Positions 34,661 to 45,729 are shown, counted from the first letter of the stretch. The stretch: 64,000 bases of DNA from Paludisphaera borealis (GCF_001956985.1 NZ_CP019082.1:4526001-4590000); one strand, 5' to 3'. Notes: a model not told the origin generated them from the letters alone. A program made the numbers and translations.

Positions 34661-36145
34661 TTACGCCAGGATCGCCTTGACCGGGTTCTGCTCCTCGACG
34701 CCAGTGAGCCGCATGTCGAGGCCCTGGAACTTGTAGGTCAGGCGCCGGTGGTCGATCCCCATGACGTGGAGGATCGTGGCGTTGAGGTCGTGGATGTGGA
34801 CGGGGTCCTTGACGACGTTGTAGCTGAACTCGTCGGTCTCGCCGTGGACCACGCCCTTCTTGACGCCGCCGCCGGCGAACCAGACGGGGAAGCACTTGGG
34901 ATGGTGGTCGCGGCCGTAGTTCTCGCGTGAGAGCGCGCCCTGGCAATACACGGTGCGGCCGAACTCGCCTCCCCAGACGACCAGGGTGTCGTCGAGCATC
35001 CCGCGCTGCTTGAGGTCGGTGACCAGCGCGTGGGTCGCCTGGTCGACGTCCTTGCACTGGCCGGGCAGGTCGCCGGCCATGTTGCCGTGCTGGTCCCAGC
35101 CCCGGTGGAAGATCTGGACGAACCGGACGTCGCGCTCGGCCAGACGACGGGCCAAAAGCGCACACCGGGCGAAGCTCCCCGGTCGGTGGACGTCGGGGCC
35201 GTACAGGTCGAGAATGTGCTTGGGCTCGTTGGAGATGTCGGCCAGCTCGGGGACCGACATCTGCATCCGGAACGCCATCTCGTACTGCGCGATCCGGGCC
35301 TGGGTCTCCGGGTCGGCGAACGACTCGTATTCCTTGTGGTTGAGTCGGTTGATCGCGTCGAGCGTGCGGCGGCGGACCGACTTGTCGACGCCCGAGGGGT
35401 TCGACAGGAAGAGGACCGGGTCGCCCGTCGACCGCAACGCGACCCCCTGGTACTTGCTGGGGAGGAACCCCGCGCTCCAGAGCCGGTTGTAAAGCGCCTG
35501 GGCGTCGGTCTTGCTCGACCACGACGCGGTCATCACCACGAACGCCGGCAGGTTCTCGTTCATGGCGCCCAGGCCGTAGCTGAGCCACGAGCCGAGACTG
35601 GCGCGGCCGGGGAGCTGGTTGCCGGTGCAGATGTAGGTGACGGCCGGGTCGTGGTTGATCGCCTCGGTCCAGGTCGTCTTGATCAGGGCGATCTCGTCGA
35701 CGATCTTCGCCGTGTGGGGGAGCAGCTCGCTGACCCACATGCCCGACTTGCCGTGCTGGGCGAACTTATACTTGGAGGGGGCGATCGGGAACCGCGACTG
35801 GCCGCTGGTCATCGTGGTCAGCCGCTGGCCCTGGCGGATCGACTCGGGCAAGTCCTTGTCGTACCAGTCGGCCATCTTCGGCTTGTAGTCGAGCAGGTCC
35901 ATCTGCGACGGACCGCCGTTCATGTGCAGATAAATCGCCCGCTTGGCCTTGGGGGCGAAGTGGGGCAGGCCCGGCAGGCCGCCGGTCGAGCCGCCGCCGA
36001 GGCCCGCGGGCTTCGCGGCGTCGGCGCCGACGCCCGCCTTGGCGAGCATGTCGACCAGGGCGGCCGAGCCCAGGCTGAGGCCGCCGACGCGGCCGAAAAA
36101 GTGGCGACGAGTCGATACGTCGATATGTTCGCGGATCGGGTCCAT
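34661..36145 (-). CDS. Tat-exported DUF1501 protein
   Basis: 494 residues. A short polar head ([11 protein letters not shown]) precedes a twin-arginine leader, [20 protein letters not shown]. The DUF1501 body shows [71 protein letters not shown] and [14 protein letters not shown], with [20 protein letters not shown] near the end. GGGAG about 9 bases upstream supports ATG 36145. It is the second gene of a pair, 32 bases after the DUF1549/DUF1553 gene on the same strand. Closely similar in design to the DUF1501 protein at 51055. Confidence 0.93.
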   Translation of the reverse strand: MDPIREHIDVSTRRHFFGRVGGLSLGSAALVDMLAKAGVGADAAKPAGLGGGSTGGLPGLPHFAPKAKRAIYLHMNGGPSQMDLLDYKPKMADWYDKDLPESIRQGQRLTTMTSGQSRFPIAPSKYKFAQHGKSGMWVSELLPHTAKIVDEIALIKTTWTEAINHDPAVTYICTGNQLPGRASLGSWLSYGLGAMNENLPAFVVMTASWSSKTDAQALYNRLWSAGFLPSKYQGVALRSTGDPVLFLSNPSGVDKSVRRRTLDAINRLNHKEYESFADPETQARIAQYEMAFRMQMSVPELADISNEPKHILDLYGPDVHRPGSFARCALLARRLAERDVRFVQIFHRGWDQHGNMAGDLPGQCKDVDQATHALVTDLKQRGMLDDTLVVWGGEFGRTVYCQGALSRENYGRDHHPKCFPVWFAGGGVKKGVVHGETDEFSYNVVKDPVHIHDLNATILHVMGIDHRRLTYKFQGLDMRLTGVEEQNPVKAILA

Positions 36146-36177
36146 GTCAAGACGCTCCCCAGGTCGGTCGACCGAGA

Positions 36178-39100
36178 TCAACCCTTGGTCACCACTTCGT
36201 CCAGGTTCAGGAGGATGTTGCCGATCATCGTCCAGGCGGCCAGCTCGCTCGGGTCGAACTTGGCGTCGGGCTTGAACTCGCCCCCCTCGATCAGCGCCTT
36301 GGCGGCCTCGGGCTGCTTGGCGTAGTGGGCCGAGAGGTCCTGCAGCGCGGCCGACAGCTCGGCGAGGTCGCGGGCGTCGGGCTGGCGGGCGGTCGCCAGG
36401 CGGAACATGTAGCGAAGCCGTTCCTCGGGCGCCGGCTTGGCCTCGCGGAGCGTCCGCTCGGCCAGGACGCGCGACGCCTCGACGTACTGCGGCTCGTTGA
36501 GCAGCAAGAGCGCCTGGAGCGGCGTGTTGGTGCGCTCGCGGCGGACCTGGCACGACTCGCGCGAGGGGGCGTCGAGCGTGGTCATCTGCGGCGGCGGCGA
36601 GGTCCGCTTCCAGAACGTGTACATGCTGCGGCGGTGGACCTTCTCGGCGCCGGTGTCGGCCGTGAACCGGGCCGTGTTGCTCCCCGTGTAGGCGACGGCT
36701 TCCCACAGGCCCGCCGGCTGCGGCGGCTTGACGCTCGGCCCGCCGACGCGCTCGACGAGCATGCCGGAGACGAAGAACGCCTGGTCGCGCAGAGTCTCGG
36801 CGTCGAGCCGGAACCGCGGCCCCCGCGAGAGCAGGCGATTGTCGGGGTCTTTGGCCAGGCTCTCAGCGCTTGTCTGCGAGGTCTGGCGGTACGCGGCCGA
36901 CATCACCATCCGTTTGACGAACCGCTTCACGTCCCAGCCCTCGTCGCGGAATTGGACCGCGAGCCAGTCGAGCAGCTCGGGGTGGCTGGGGGGCTCGCCC
37001 TGCGAGCCGAAGTCCTCGGCCGTTTTGACGATCCCCGTCCCGAAGACGTGGAGCCAGAACCGGTTGACCGCCACGCGGGCCGTCAGCGGGTGGTTCGGGG
37101 CGACGAGCCAGCGGGCCAGGCCCAGACGGTCGACCGACGATCCCGGGGGCAGCGGCGGCAGGAACGCGGGCGTCGCCCGGCCGACCTTGTCGCGGCGCTG
37201 GTCGTATTCGCCGCGGTTCAGGAGGAAGGCCGGCTTGGGCTCGCCCACCCGCTCGCGGAACACCAGCGTCGTCGAGATCGCGTCGTCGACGGCCTTCCGT
37301 TCGGCGTCCGTCTTGGCGATCTGCTGAAGCAGCGGCTCGAAGATCGACCGGCCCGTGGTCCAGCCGTTCTCGACGACGAACGCGGCGAGCAGTTGCTTGC
37401 GCTCGTCGTCGGTGCGTCCGGCGCGGGGCTTCTTGACGATCGCCTTGATCGGATCGGCGAGTCCCATTCCGCCGTCGGCCGATCGGGCGCGGACCCAGGC
37501 GGTCAAGCTGCCGTACGTCTGCCCTTCCTGCGGAGTCCAGGTCGACAGGCCCGCCTTGTCCCAGTAGGCGGCGCCGTCGTGCTGGGTGAACGCCCAGCCG
37601 TCGATGACCGTCCCCGGCGCGAGTCCGAGGGTCTTGGCCGCGACCTCGATCCGAACCCACGAGCCCGAGGCCGGCAGGTCGCCGATCCGGGTGCGCTCGG
37701 TCGTGCCGTCCTTGCCCCAGGGGATGACGTTCTCGCCCCAGAACGCGCGGTGCGACCATGCGCCGGCGACCCGCCACTGGAGCATGATCTCCTTGGGGGG
37801 CTTGAGCGGGTCGATGAAGACGTAGGTGAAGAACGAATCGCCCTCGCCGACCTTGAGCTTCGGCCCGGCGATCTCGAAGATCTTCTGCTTGAGGCCCGCC
37901 GCCTCGATCCGCAGCGCGGCCTTGCCGGTCAGGACGGGATGATCGGGCTTGGAGACGAACTCGCCGTCCCCCTGGGGCGTCGAGCCGGCCGGCGGCGCGT
38001 CGTCGAGCCAGACGAAATCGCCGCGCTGGACGACTTCCGACTGACCTTCGTCGACTTTCGGGTCATAGGCGGCGACGGCCTTGGCCGCTTCGGCCGCGAG
38101 CTTCCCGCGCAGGTCGGCGAGCTTCGCGTCGGCGGCCTTGAGGGCGGCCGTCTGCTCGGCGGAGGGAACCTTGACGATCGGCGCCCACTTCGAGATGTTG
38201 CCGTCGAGCGCGGGGCCGTCGATGTTGTTGAAGAAGGCGAAGAGCTGGTAATAGTCCTTCTGGCGGACCGGGTCGTACTTGTGGTCGTGGCACCGGGCGC
38301 AGCCGACGGTGAGGCCGAGGAAGACGGTGCTGTTGGTGTCGACCTGGTCGACGACGTTGCGGACGTAGACCTCTTCCTCGATCGAGCCCCCTTCGCTCGT
38401 CGAGACATGGCAGCGGTTGAAGCCGGTGGCGATCACCTGGTCGTGGGTCGGGTTGGGCAGCAGGTCGCCGGCGAGCTGCTCGACGATGAACTGGTCGAAC
38501 GGCTTGTTGGCGTTGAAGGCGTTGACGACCCAGTCGCGGTAGGGCCACATCTCTCGGAAGTTGTCGAGGTGGAGTCCGTGGGTGTCGCCGTAGCGGGCGG
38601 CGTCGAGCCAGAACCGGGCCATGTGCTCGCCGTACCGGGGCGAGTCGAGCAGGCGGTCGACGACCTTTTCATAAGCGGCGTCGAGCCCCTTCGCGGCGTC
38701 GGCCAGGAAGGCGTCGGAGTCGGCCGGCGTGGGAGGCAGGCCGGTGAGGTCGAGATAGGCGCGCCGCAGCAGCGTCGTCGGCTCGGCCTCGCGCGAGGGC
38801 TTCAGCCCCTCGGCCTCGATCCGGGCGAGCAGGAACCGATCGATCGGGGTCCGCGCCCATCCCTTGTTCGCGGCGTCGGGGGCCGGGGGGGCGGCCTGGA
38901 CCGGGGGCTCGAACGCCCAGTGCTCGCCCCAGTGCGCCCCCTCGGCGATCCACCGCTTGAGGACGTCGATCTGCTGGGGGGTGAGGGTCTTGCCCGAGCT
39001 TTTGGGGGGCATGAGCATCTCGGCGTCGTCGGTCTCGATCCGGAACGCCAGCGAGCTGTCGTCGACCTTGCCCGGCACGACGGCCGCGTCGCCCGATTCG

Positions 39101-39372
39101 AGCTTGGCCAGCACCCCCTCGTGGACGTCGAGCCGCAGCTTCGCCTTCCGCTGCTTGTCGTCGGGGCCGTGGCAGGCGAAGCAACTGTCCGAGAGGATCG
39201 GCCTGACCTCGCGGGCGAAGTTCACGGGGCGCGGCTTGGCCGGCGCCGGCGTCGGCGCCGGTTTCGGAGCCGCGTCCGGGGCGACGTCGCCCCCTCGTGC
39301 GGCACCGGAAACGGCCGCCGCCGCGATCAACCCTGCAAACAGGCTGGCGAAGCGTCGCAAACCAGAGGCCAT
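36178..39372 (-). CDS. Exported DUF1549/DUF1553 protein with cytochrome c-like domain and an inserted beta-sandwich
   Basis: 1064 residues. A signal peptide (about 1-28) and a proline/alanine linker precede the planctomycete cytochrome-like domain ([10 protein letters not shown] near residue 62; [20 protein letters not shown]). DUF1549 follows ([35 protein letters not shown] near 357). Between residues about 450 and 615 lies an extra carbohydrate-binding-like beta domain ([36 protein letters not shown]). DUF1553 comes next ([40 protein letters not shown]). AGGAGG 6 bases upstream supports ATG 39372. It leads the DUF1501 gene at 34661. Exact function is unknown. Confidence 0.9.
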   Translation of the reverse strand: MASGLRRFASLFAGLIAAAAVSGAARGGDVAPDAAPKPAPTPAPAKPRPVNFAREVRPILSDSCFACHGPDDKQRKAKLRLDVHEGVLAKLESGDAAVVPGKVDDSSLAFRIETDDAEMLMPPKSSGKTLTPQQIDVLKRWIAEGAHWGEHWAFEPPVQAAPPAPDAANKGWARTPIDRFLLARIEAEGLKPSREAEPTTLLRRAYLDLTGLPPTPADSDAFLADAAKGLDAAYEKVVDRLLDSPRYGEHMARFWLDAARYGDTHGLHLDNFREMWPYRDWVVNAFNANKPFDQFIVEQLAGDLLPNPTHDQVIATGFNRCHVSTSEGGSIEEEVYVRNVVDQVDTNSTVFLGLTVGCARCHDHKYDPVRQKDYYQLFAFFNNIDGPALDGNISKWAPIVKVPSAEQTAALKAADAKLADLRGKLAAEAAKAVAAYDPKVDEGQSEVVQRGDFVWLDDAPPAGSTPQGDGEFVSKPDHPVLTGKAALRIEAAGLKQKIFEIAGPKLKVGEGDSFFTYVFIDPLKPPKEIMLQWRVAGAWSHRAFWGENVIPWGKDGTTERTRIGDLPASGSWVRIEVAAKTLGLAPGTVIDGWAFTQHDGAAYWDKAGLSTWTPQEGQTYGSLTAWVRARSADGGMGLADPIKAIVKKPRAGRTDDERKQLLAAFVVENGWTTGRSIFEPLLQQIAKTDAERKAVDDAISTTLVFRERVGEPKPAFLLNRGEYDQRRDKVGRATPAFLPPLPPGSSVDRLGLARWLVAPNHPLTARVAVNRFWLHVFGTGIVKTAEDFGSQGEPPSHPELLDWLAVQFRDEGWDVKRFVKRMVMSAAYRQTSQTSAESLAKDPDNRLLSRGPRFRLDAETLRDQAFFVSGMLVERVGGPSVKPPQPAGLWEAVAYTGSNTARFTADTGAEKVHRRSMYTFWKRTSPPPQMTTLDAPSRESCQVRRERTNTPLQALLLLNEPQYVEASRVLAERTLREAKPAPEERLRYMFRLATARQPDARDLAELSAALQDLSAHYAKQPEAAKALIEGGEFKPDAKFDPSELAAWTMIGNILLNLDEVVTKG

Positions 39373-39469
39373 GTCGTTCCTCCTGGGGGGGACGGCCGTG
39401 GATTGGGCCGGGCGTCGTCGGGTCGTCCTCGGCGTGGGGCTCAGTCGGGGGCCGGGCACGCCGGTCAAG

Positions 39470-39850
39470 TCAAGGGCGGGAGGGTCCGCTTGGAACCCGG
39501 TCGCGGGGGCTTTTAGGGCGGCCTGATCCGGATCGCTCGTCGTCCGACCTCCCTACTCTATATAATAGAGGCCTCCGCCGTGGTTTGAAAGCGCATTCTC
39601 GGCGGTTCGCTCCGGACGACGGATGCCGGCGCCGCCTCGTCGGGCCGCCCGTCGAAGGTCCATGACGCGCCCCGATCCAACAATCCGCGCGCGCATGTCG
39701 TTCGCGTTTGCGTTGAGAGGATGAGTGGAGAACCTGGATCGCGAGCTGCACGGCTTGATCGATTGATGCATTCTCTTGGGCCAGGATCGGAGCCGTCGGC
39801 CAGGGCCACGCCGAAACCGCCAGGACGAATCGTACGGATCGAGCTTGCAT
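39470..39850 (-). CDS. Possible small secreted protein (weak)
   Basis: 126 residues. The N terminus, MQARSVRFVLAVSAWPWPTA then PILAQENASI, reads like a signal peptide with a cleavage site near AQE. AGGAGAG lies about 6 bases before ATG 39850. The rest is arginine-rich and low in complexity, as expected for a shadow frame in GC-rich DNA, and other frames are also open here. It may be a decayed gene or a chance ORF with a good start. It lies upstream of the DUF1549 gene on the same strand. Confidence 0.25.
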   Translation of the reverse strand: MQARSVRFVLAVSAWPWPTAPILAQENASIDQAVQLAIQVLHSSSQRKRERHARADCWIGARHGPSTGGPTRRRRHPSSGANRRECAFKPRRRPLLYRVGRSDDERSGSGRPKSPRDRVPSGPSRP

Positions 39851-40090
39851 GGCCGCTCTCCTATCCATTGTAAGAGAGACGTCGGGCGATCGAGGCCGGT
39901 CATCGAAGGCGCCTCCTCCGCGCGGCCGTCTCACAGAGAAAGAACACGGGGGCCAGCGTGGTTGGGAAATCGGCCTCGATATCCGGCGAAAAAAACCAAG
40001 AAACCGAGGCCGGACCGCGCGGCGACGACGCTTTGACCTTGGGCGTCGGCCCGTTCCAAGCCCAGCGACGTTCCCAAAGATTTTTATGAG
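39851..40090. other. Intergenic stretch with no recognised gene
   Basis: Part of the roughly 1-kb gap between the divergent DUF1549 and acyltransferase genes. GC falls in places and no frame looks coding. A palindrome CTCTAT-ATA-ATAGAG lies nearby at 39556-39570, and the acyltransferase promoter candidate begins at 40091. Confidence 0.4.
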
Positions 40091-40119
40091 TTGACAGGAA
40101 CGGGGTCTCCTCGTATAAG
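40091..40119 (+). promoter_or_regulatory. Near-consensus sigma-70 promoter for the acyltransferase gene
   Basis: TTGACA (40091-40096, full match) and TATAAG (40114-40119, 5 of 6) are separated by 17 bases, the ideal spacing. It points rightward, about 270 bases before ATG 40391, leaving a long 5' leader with no clear ORF. Confidence 0.7.
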
Positions 40120-40390
40120 AACCTGAAGTTGTTCGTCGCCGGCGCGTTCCGACGCCCCGCGAATGCTATCGACGCGGCCGCATCTTGAGGACGATCTCGA
40201 TCGTCCCGAACCCGCGGCCCCCGGCCCCGTCTCAACGGACCGGGATCGACGCCACCGTGATTCGGACGACCGCGAAAGGACCGCGGCGCCCGACGGCTCC
40301 GTCTCTTGAATCAAGCCGTTCTTGTGTCGACGGAATCAAGAGATTTAGACGTCCGAAAATATTCACGTCGCGATCAGGATGGAATGCGGC

Positions 40391-41521
40391 ATGAGAGACA
40401 TCAACGCATCGGCTTCGGCCGAATCGCTCGACGCACGACTTCGAACGCCCGATCGCGCCGCCTCGCCGCCGCGTCCGGAGCGGATCACCTGGATCGAGTC
40501 GGCGCGCGGGCTCGGCATCGTGCTGGTGGTGACCAAGCACATTTTGCACGGGCTCGCCGCCCACGGCCTGCTGACCGAATCGCCGGTCGCCCGCCTCTGG
40601 GACAGCCGATACTACAACCCTCAGATGGCCTTGTTCTTCGCGCTCTCGGGGCTGTTCGCCGAGCGGCTGGCGAGCCGGGGGGGCCGCGTCTTCCTGGCCG
40701 ACAAGGCGGCGACGCTCCTTTACCCGTATTTCGTCTGGGCGAGCCTGCTCGGGCTCGTCCGGATCGCCGTGGCGGTTTCCGCCGGGCGCCCGGCGCCGGT
40801 CGAGTACCTGTTGCAACTGCCGGTGTACCCGCTCATGCAGTTCTGGTTCATCTACGTCCTGTTCTTCGTCTCACTCCTGTATTTCGCCTTGCGGCGGGCG
40901 GGGTTTGGGCCGGCGGTCTGCGTGGCCGTCACGCTGGCGCTCCATCTGTTCCGGCCATGGGGCGAAGAGAACATCCAGGCCTCGACGATGCCGATGTTGA
41001 AGATCTTCTACTACGCGCCGTTCTACGCCGTCGGCGCGCTCGCGGGGCTTCATCTCCCCAGGCTCCGCATCGAGGGGGCTTGGCGGCTGGCGGCCGTCGC
41101 GGCGACGGGCGTCGGCGTCAGCCTCGCCTGCGCCTTGAGGGGAGGGCTCGAAGACCCGCCCCTTCCCGTGCAGACGGCCGTGACCCTGATTGGGATCGCC
41201 GGGCTGATGGCGCTGGCGGCCCTCTTGAGCCGGCTGCCGGCGCTGAATTTCCTCCGCCCGTTGGGCCGCCGCTCGCTGGAGATCTACGCGCTCCACATGT
41301 TCGCCGTCGAGGGGCTGCGCCCGCTCTTGGCGGACGTCCTGCACATCCGCAACCCGGCGGTCCACTTCATTGTGGCCCTGACGGTGAGCATCCTCGGCTC
41401 GATGGCGTTCGTTCGGCTGTGCGAGCGATTCGGCGTCAAGTACGCCTTCCGCCTGCCCCGGCCCGGGAAGTCCGGGCCGCGCCCCGCTCCGCGCCGCGAG
41501 CCAGGCGTCGCGATGGCCTGA
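40391..41521 (+). CDS. Membrane acyltransferase, acyltransferase-3 family
   Basis: 376 residues, nearly all hydrophobic after a 35-residue polar head. The family N-terminal block is ITWIESARGLGIVLVVTKHI with the conserved His; R and H in the first helix form the usual active-site pair. About ten membrane helices follow, including LQLPVYPLMQFWFIYVLFFV and a late FLRPLGRRSLEIYALHMFAV, which matches the conserved C-terminal region. Such proteins transfer acetyl or other acyl groups to sugars or lipids at the membrane. ATG 40391 has an AGGATGGA stretch in front of it; ATG 40379 in the same frame is possible. A strong promoter lies about 270 bases upstream. Confidence 0.88.
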   Translation: MRDINASASAESLDARLRTPDRAASPPRPERITWIESARGLGIVLVVTKHILHGLAAHGLLTESPVARLWDSRYYNPQMALFFALSGLFAERLASRGGRVFLADKAATLLYPYFVWASLLGLVRIAVAVSAGRPAPVEYLLQLPVYPLMQFWFIYVLFFVSLLYFALRRAGFGPAVCVAVTLALHLFRPWGEENIQASTMPMLKIFYYAPFYAVGALAGLHLPRLRIEGAWRLAAVAATGVGVSLACALRGGLEDPPLPVQTAVTLIGIAGLMALAALLSRLPALNFLRPLGRRSLEIYALHMFAVEGLRPLLADVLHIRNPAVHFIVALTVSILGSMAFVRLCERFGVKYAFRLPRPGKSGPRPAPRREPGVAMA

Positions 41522-41638
41522 CCCGGCTGCGTTCCGGCCTTCGGGCGTCCAGACTATCGATTCCTTCCTCTCGGTCGTATGGTGGATGTCCGCCCGCCGC
41601 GGGACTGATCCGCCTTGATCGAGAGGGAAGGAATCGAG

Positions 41639-43009
41639 ATGTTTGCACGATTAACGACCGTGGCCGCCGCCGTGTTCCTGGTCCTTTCGCCGGGGGACGT
41701 TCAGAGTCAGCCGTCGGGCGTCGTGATCGAGGGCTGCTCGGTGTTCGACCCCGAGTCGGGGACGATGCTCGAAGGTCGGACGATCGTGGTGCGCGGGGAA
41801 CGGATCGTCGCGGTGGCCTCGGCGGGGGAGAAGCTCGACGTCCCGCCGGACGCGACGCGGATCGACGGCCGCGGGCGGTTCGCCTTGCCGGGGCTGATCG
41901 ACGCGCACGTTCATCTCGTGCACGTGCTCGACTTCGCCCACGTGACGGGGGACGAGGCCTTGCCGCTGTACCTTGCGGCCGGCGTCACCTCGGTTCGGAG
42001 CACGGGGGACGAGATCGTGGCCGCGACGCTGGTCGCCCGGTTCGCGGCGGCCCGTCCCGAATCGTCGCCGCGCGTCTTCACGTGCAGCCCGCTGCTCGAC
42101 GCCGATCCCCCCATCCATCGCGACGTCGGCCGCGCCGTGACCGATCCGGCCCAGGTTCCCGCCATGCTCGACGAGATCAAGAGGTGGGGCGCGACCACGT
42201 TGAAGATTTACGCCGGCACGGGACGCGCAGTCGGGCGCGCGATCATCGAGGAGGGGCATCGTCGCGGCCTGTTCGTCACGGCCCATCTCGGCGCCTATTC
42301 AGCCCAGGACGCGGCGGCCGACGGCGTCGACGGGCTCGAACACATCTGGTCGGTGTTCAATTACGTGATCCCGCCCGAGGCGGCCGCGCAGCCGGGCTCG
42401 CGCGGGCGGCTCGACCTGACCAATCCGCTTTGCGAGTCGCTCGTCGCCGAGCTGGCTCGACGCAAGATTCACGTCGACCCGACGCTCGTCGTGTTCCGCA
42501 ACATGATCATCCTGCCGGACGTCCCCGAGGTGCGCGACCATCCCGACAACGCGCTCGCCCCGCGTCGGCTCCGCGATTTCTGGCCGGTCTACCTGAAGCG
42601 CAGCGGTTGCCCGCAAGGTGGTCCGCTGGAAGACCGCCGCCGCGAGTTCGCCAAGTACCAGGAGCTGACCGCCAAGCTGTATCGGGCCGGCGTGCCGCTG
42701 CTGGTCGGGACCGACTCGCCCGAGCCGCAGGTGACGCCCGGCTTTTCGCTGCATCAAGAGCTGGAGCTGCTCGTCGAGTCCGGCCTGCCTCCCGCCGCCG
42801 CCCTGCGCGCCGCGACCCTGCACAATGCGAAGGTGCTGAACCAGCAGGATCACCTCGGCGCAATCGCCGCCGGCAAGCTAGCCGACATCGTGCTGTTGAC
42901 CGCCAATCCGCTGGAAGACGTCCGCAACACTCGCCGCATCGAGCTGGTCGTCCGGGGAGGCCGCGTCTGTCGGCCGTCGGAGATCTTGAAGCACGCGCCC
43001 GCGGAGTGA
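41639..43009 (+). CDS. Secreted amidohydrolase-family metal-dependent hydrolase
   Basis: 456 residues. A signal peptide (1 to about 24, ending DVQSQ) is followed by the beta domain of the amidohydrolase superfamily (VVIEGCSVFDPESGTMLEG). The metal site starts at GLIDAHVHLVHVLDF (HxH). Further ligands are in TLKIYAG (Lys position), FVTAHLGAYS and GVDGLEHIWS (His), and LLVGTDSPEPQV (Asp). The C terminus returns to the beta domain (GKLADIVLLTANPLEDV). It resembles imidazolonepropionase-like/prolidase-like members, so a cyclic amide or dipeptide substrate is possible. AAGGAA just upstream supports ATG 41639; TTG 41615 would add a polar head before the signal peptide. Confidence 0.88.
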   Translation: MFARLTTVAAAVFLVLSPGDVQSQPSGVVIEGCSVFDPESGTMLEGRTIVVRGERIVAVASAGEKLDVPPDATRIDGRGRFALPGLIDAHVHLVHVLDFAHVTGDEALPLYLAAGVTSVRSTGDEIVAATLVARFAAARPESSPRVFTCSPLLDADPPIHRDVGRAVTDPAQVPAMLDEIKRWGATTLKIYAGTGRAVGRAIIEEGHRRGLFVTAHLGAYSAQDAAADGVDGLEHIWSVFNYVIPPEAAAQPGSRGRLDLTNPLCESLVAELARRKIHVDPTLVVFRNMIILPDVPEVRDHPDNALAPRRLRDFWPVYLKRSGCPQGGPLEDRRREFAKYQELTAKLYRAGVPLLVGTDSPEPQVTPGFSLHQELELLVESGLPPAAALRAATLHNAKVLNQQDHLGAIAAGKLADIVLLTANPLEDVRNTRRIELVVRGGRVCRPSEILKHAPAE

Positions 43010-43010
43010 G

Positions 43011-45617
43011 CTACTTGGCCTTCAGCGCGTCGATCGTCTTACGCAGCTCCTGGGCCTGGCGTTCGAGGTCGTCGGCCTGCTTGCCGAGGGCTTCCAGCGG
43101 GTTCGTGCCGGCGGCGCTGGAAAGCTGCTTGGTGAGCGCGTCGACGGCGGCCTTGAGGACCTCGCGGGCGTGGGCGTTGAATCCGAAGCTTTCGAGCCCC
43201 AGCCGAGCAGTGAGGACGGGAAGCGCCTTCTGGATTTTGAGCGTGTGCGCCAGTCGCCAGGCGCGGAGGCGGACGTGTTGGTCGGGGTCGTCGACCATGC
43301 CGACGATCAGGTCTTGAAGCGCGTCGTCGTCCTTCGCAAGTCGATCGAACGCGCCCAGCGCGCTGGTGCGCAGCGCGGCCGGCTGGCCTTGCTTGGAATA
43401 GAGCGCGGCGAGTTCGCGGGGCTTCGCGTCGGGCTGTTCGAGCAGCAGTTCGAGCGCCGTCGCGGCCAGCGTGTGCTTGCCGTCGGGCAGCTTCAGACCG
43501 GCCGCCAGCAGGTCGTCGGCGTCTTTCACCTTCCAGCCGACCAGCCCCTTGAGGGCCGCCCGACGCGCGTTGTACGCTTCCTTGGCGTCGGCCCAAACGG
43601 CCCGCAAGACGGCCTCGGCCGCGTCGTCGCGCGGCAGCTTCGACAGGCCGCGCACGGCCTGCACGCGCACCCGCGCGGCGGGGTCCTTGACGGCTTCCGT
43701 CAGCGCCGGCCGGTAGGCTTCGTCGGCCGTCGCGAGCAGCTCGACCAGCTCGGCCCGCGCCGGGATCGCCTTCTCTTTCTTCCAGGCCTCGGCCAGCAGC
43801 GGCTTGACGTCGGAGTGCTGTTTGGCGAGCCGGCCGAGGTCGTGGGCGGCGTCGAGGCGGTCGAGGACGCTCCGCGCGTGTTCGAGCTGGAACCGCAGCT
43901 CGTCGGCGGGCTTCTCGAAATCAACCTCCTTGATGAGCCAGCCGTGCGGGTCCATCAGCACCATTTGCGGCTTGGTCTCGGCGGGGATCACGAACTCGTG
44001 GGTCGCGCCGTCGATCACGATCGGAACCGACCGCGCGCGGCCGGGGGCGTCGGTGATTTCAATCGTGGTCGGCAGGCGAAACATGGGCGTCTGGTCGTCG
44101 AGTTTCTGGGTTTGCTCGACCTTGACGCGGACCGTCTTGTCCTCGGGCTCGTAATGCCAACGCACCTTCAGCTCGGGGTGGCCGGCCTTGGAGAGCCACT
44201 GGTCGAAGAACCACTTGAGATCCTTCCCCGTGGCCTTCTCGACGGCCTTGCGGAAGTCGTCGGTGTCGACGACCTGGAACTTGCGGTCGGCGACGTAGGC
44301 TTGGATTCCCTTCCACCAGGCGTCGTCGCCGAGATAGCCGCGGAGCATGTGGAGCGTCGCGCCCCCCTTGGCGTAGGTCATGCCGTCGAACATCTGGGTC
44401 GGGGCGCCGTACCGCGATTCGACGATCGGCCGGCGATACTGACGGTCGCTCCCCAGGTACGTCCGCAGCTCGTCGCGCATCCGGAGCCGGAACTCGTCCT
44501 CGCCCCGGGCGTGCTCTGTGAACAGCGGGTCGAAGTACGACGCGAACCCCTCGTTGAGCCAGATGTGCGACCAGTCCTTGCACGTCATCAAGTCGCCGAA
44601 CCACTGGTGCGCCAGCTCGTGGGCGACGAGGCCGTCGTGGTCGCGTTCGAGGCCCTCGATCGCGTCGAGCAGCGCGTCGTCGGTCATCGACGTGGCCGAC
44701 GTGTTCTCCATGCCGCCGTTGAATTCAGGGAGGCAAACCTGAGCATATTTGGGATACGGATAAGGCTGGCCGGTGACCTTGCCGAAGAACTCGATCATCC
44801 GGGGCGTGCGCCCCATGAACCGGCGGGCGGTCGCCTCGTCGACGTTCTTCGTCACGTAATAGTCGACGGGGAGGTCGCCGACCTTGTCGTGGAACGTGGC
44901 GAACTCCGACGCCGCCACGGTGATCAAGTAGCTGGAATGCGGCTGGTCCATCTTCCAGTGGAACGTCCGCGTGCCGTCGGCGTTCTCCGTGGTCTCGACG
45001 AGCCGTCCGTTGGAGACGACTGAGAGCGGCCTGGCGACGGTGATGATCATCTCGCTCGTCGCCTGATCGTTGGGAAAGTCGTAGCAGGGGAGCCAGTACC
45101 GCGTCTCTTCGGCCTCGCCCTGGGTCCAGATCGCCAGCGGACGGCCGGGATGGGTCGGGGCTGGCTCGACGAATTGCAGGCCCTGCTTGGGGGACGCCGA
45201 ATAGGCGATGATCAGGTCGAAGGTCTCGCCTTGCCGCCGGGCCTCTTTGAGCGTGACGACCAGCTTCTTGTCGTCGGTATTCTTGACCTCGCACGGCGTC
45301 TTGTCCGTCCCGATCGTCGCCGAGGCGATCTTGATGTCGGGGCCGCAGTCGAGCACGACCTTCGACAGGTTCGGGTCGATCGCGGTCAGGGTGTGAGTCA
45401 CCTTGCCTCGAACTTGCTTCTCAGCCGCGTCGAGCGTCAGCTCGGCCTTGATGTGCTTGACGTCGAACGTGCGGATTCGCTCGGTCCGCTTCGCCGCGCC
45501 CGGCTTGGCGAACGGCCGTCGGCCCTCGGATCGACCGGTCGGCTGTTGAGCCGACGATTCGACCGCGCCGCAGACCAGGATCATCCCGACCATCCAGCAG
45601 CGAATCCCGGTCCTCAT
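43011..45617 (-). CDS. Secreted M1-family metallo-aminopeptidase with HEAT-like repeats
   Basis: 868 residues. A signal peptide (about 1-24, ending VESSAQQ) precedes the M1 N-terminal beta domain. The exopeptidase motif is GGMENTSA (GAMEN in most members). The zinc site is VAHELAHQWFGD near residue 331 with the second Glu in WLNEGFASYFDP. The C-terminal third (about 590-830) is a HEAT-like helical repeat region with units of the type DPAARVRVQAVRGLSKLPRD. A coiled coil ends the protein (NPLEALGKQADDLERQAQEL). ATG 45617 is chosen for the signal peptide, although no strong ribosome-binding site precedes it; in-frame starts at 45665 and 45680 exist. It cleaves N-terminal residues from peptides in the envelope. 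It converges on the amidohydrolase gene, one base from its stop. Confidence 0.92.
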   Translation of the reverse strand: MRTGIRCWMVGMILVCGAVESSAQQPTGRSEGRRPFAKPGAAKRTERIRTFDVKHIKAELTLDAAEKQVRGKVTHTLTAIDPNLSKVVLDCGPDIKIASATIGTDKTPCEVKNTDDKKLVVTLKEARRQGETFDLIIAYSASPKQGLQFVEPAPTHPGRPLAIWTQGEAEETRYWLPCYDFPNDQATSEMIITVARPLSVVSNGRLVETTENADGTRTFHWKMDQPHSSYLITVAASEFATFHDKVGDLPVDYYVTKNVDEATARRFMGRTPRMIEFFGKVTGQPYPYPKYAQVCLPEFNGGMENTSATSMTDDALLDAIEGLERDHDGLVAHELAHQWFGDLMTCKDWSHIWLNEGFASYFDPLFTEHARGEDEFRLRMRDELRTYLGSDRQYRRPIVESRYGAPTQMFDGMTYAKGGATLHMLRGYLGDDAWWKGIQAYVADRKFQVVDTDDFRKAVEKATGKDLKWFFDQWLSKAGHPELKVRWHYEPEDKTVRVKVEQTQKLDDQTPMFRLPTTIEITDAPGRARSVPIVIDGATHEFVIPAETKPQMVLMDPHGWLIKEVDFEKPADELRFQLEHARSVLDRLDAAHDLGRLAKQHSDVKPLLAEAWKKEKAIPARAELVELLATADEAYRPALTEAVKDPAARVRVQAVRGLSKLPRDDAAEAVLRAVWADAKEAYNARRAALKGLVGWKVKDADDLLAAGLKLPDGKHTLAATALELLLEQPDAKPRELAALYSKQGQPAALRTSALGAFDRLAKDDDALQDLIVGMVDDPDQHVRLRAWRLAHTLKIQKALPVLTARLGLESFGFNAHAREVLKAAVDALTKQLSSAAGTNPLEALGKQADDLERQAQELRKTIDALKAK

Positions 45618-45729
45618 GCGTTGGTCCGATCGGTGAAGGGCAAAGGGCGGAAGGCCGTCGTGCATTGAAGCAATGGACAACCTTTTTTACTCTCGAATGA
45701 GAGGATCGGTCAATCGGCTCGTCGGGGGA

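Noticed and set aside
39553-39903. Two other minus-strand frames in the 39.5-39.9 kb gap
   Set aside because: All three frames are open here, so openness is not evidence; only the frame at 39470-39850 has a leader and a ribosome-binding site, and that one is kept as weak.
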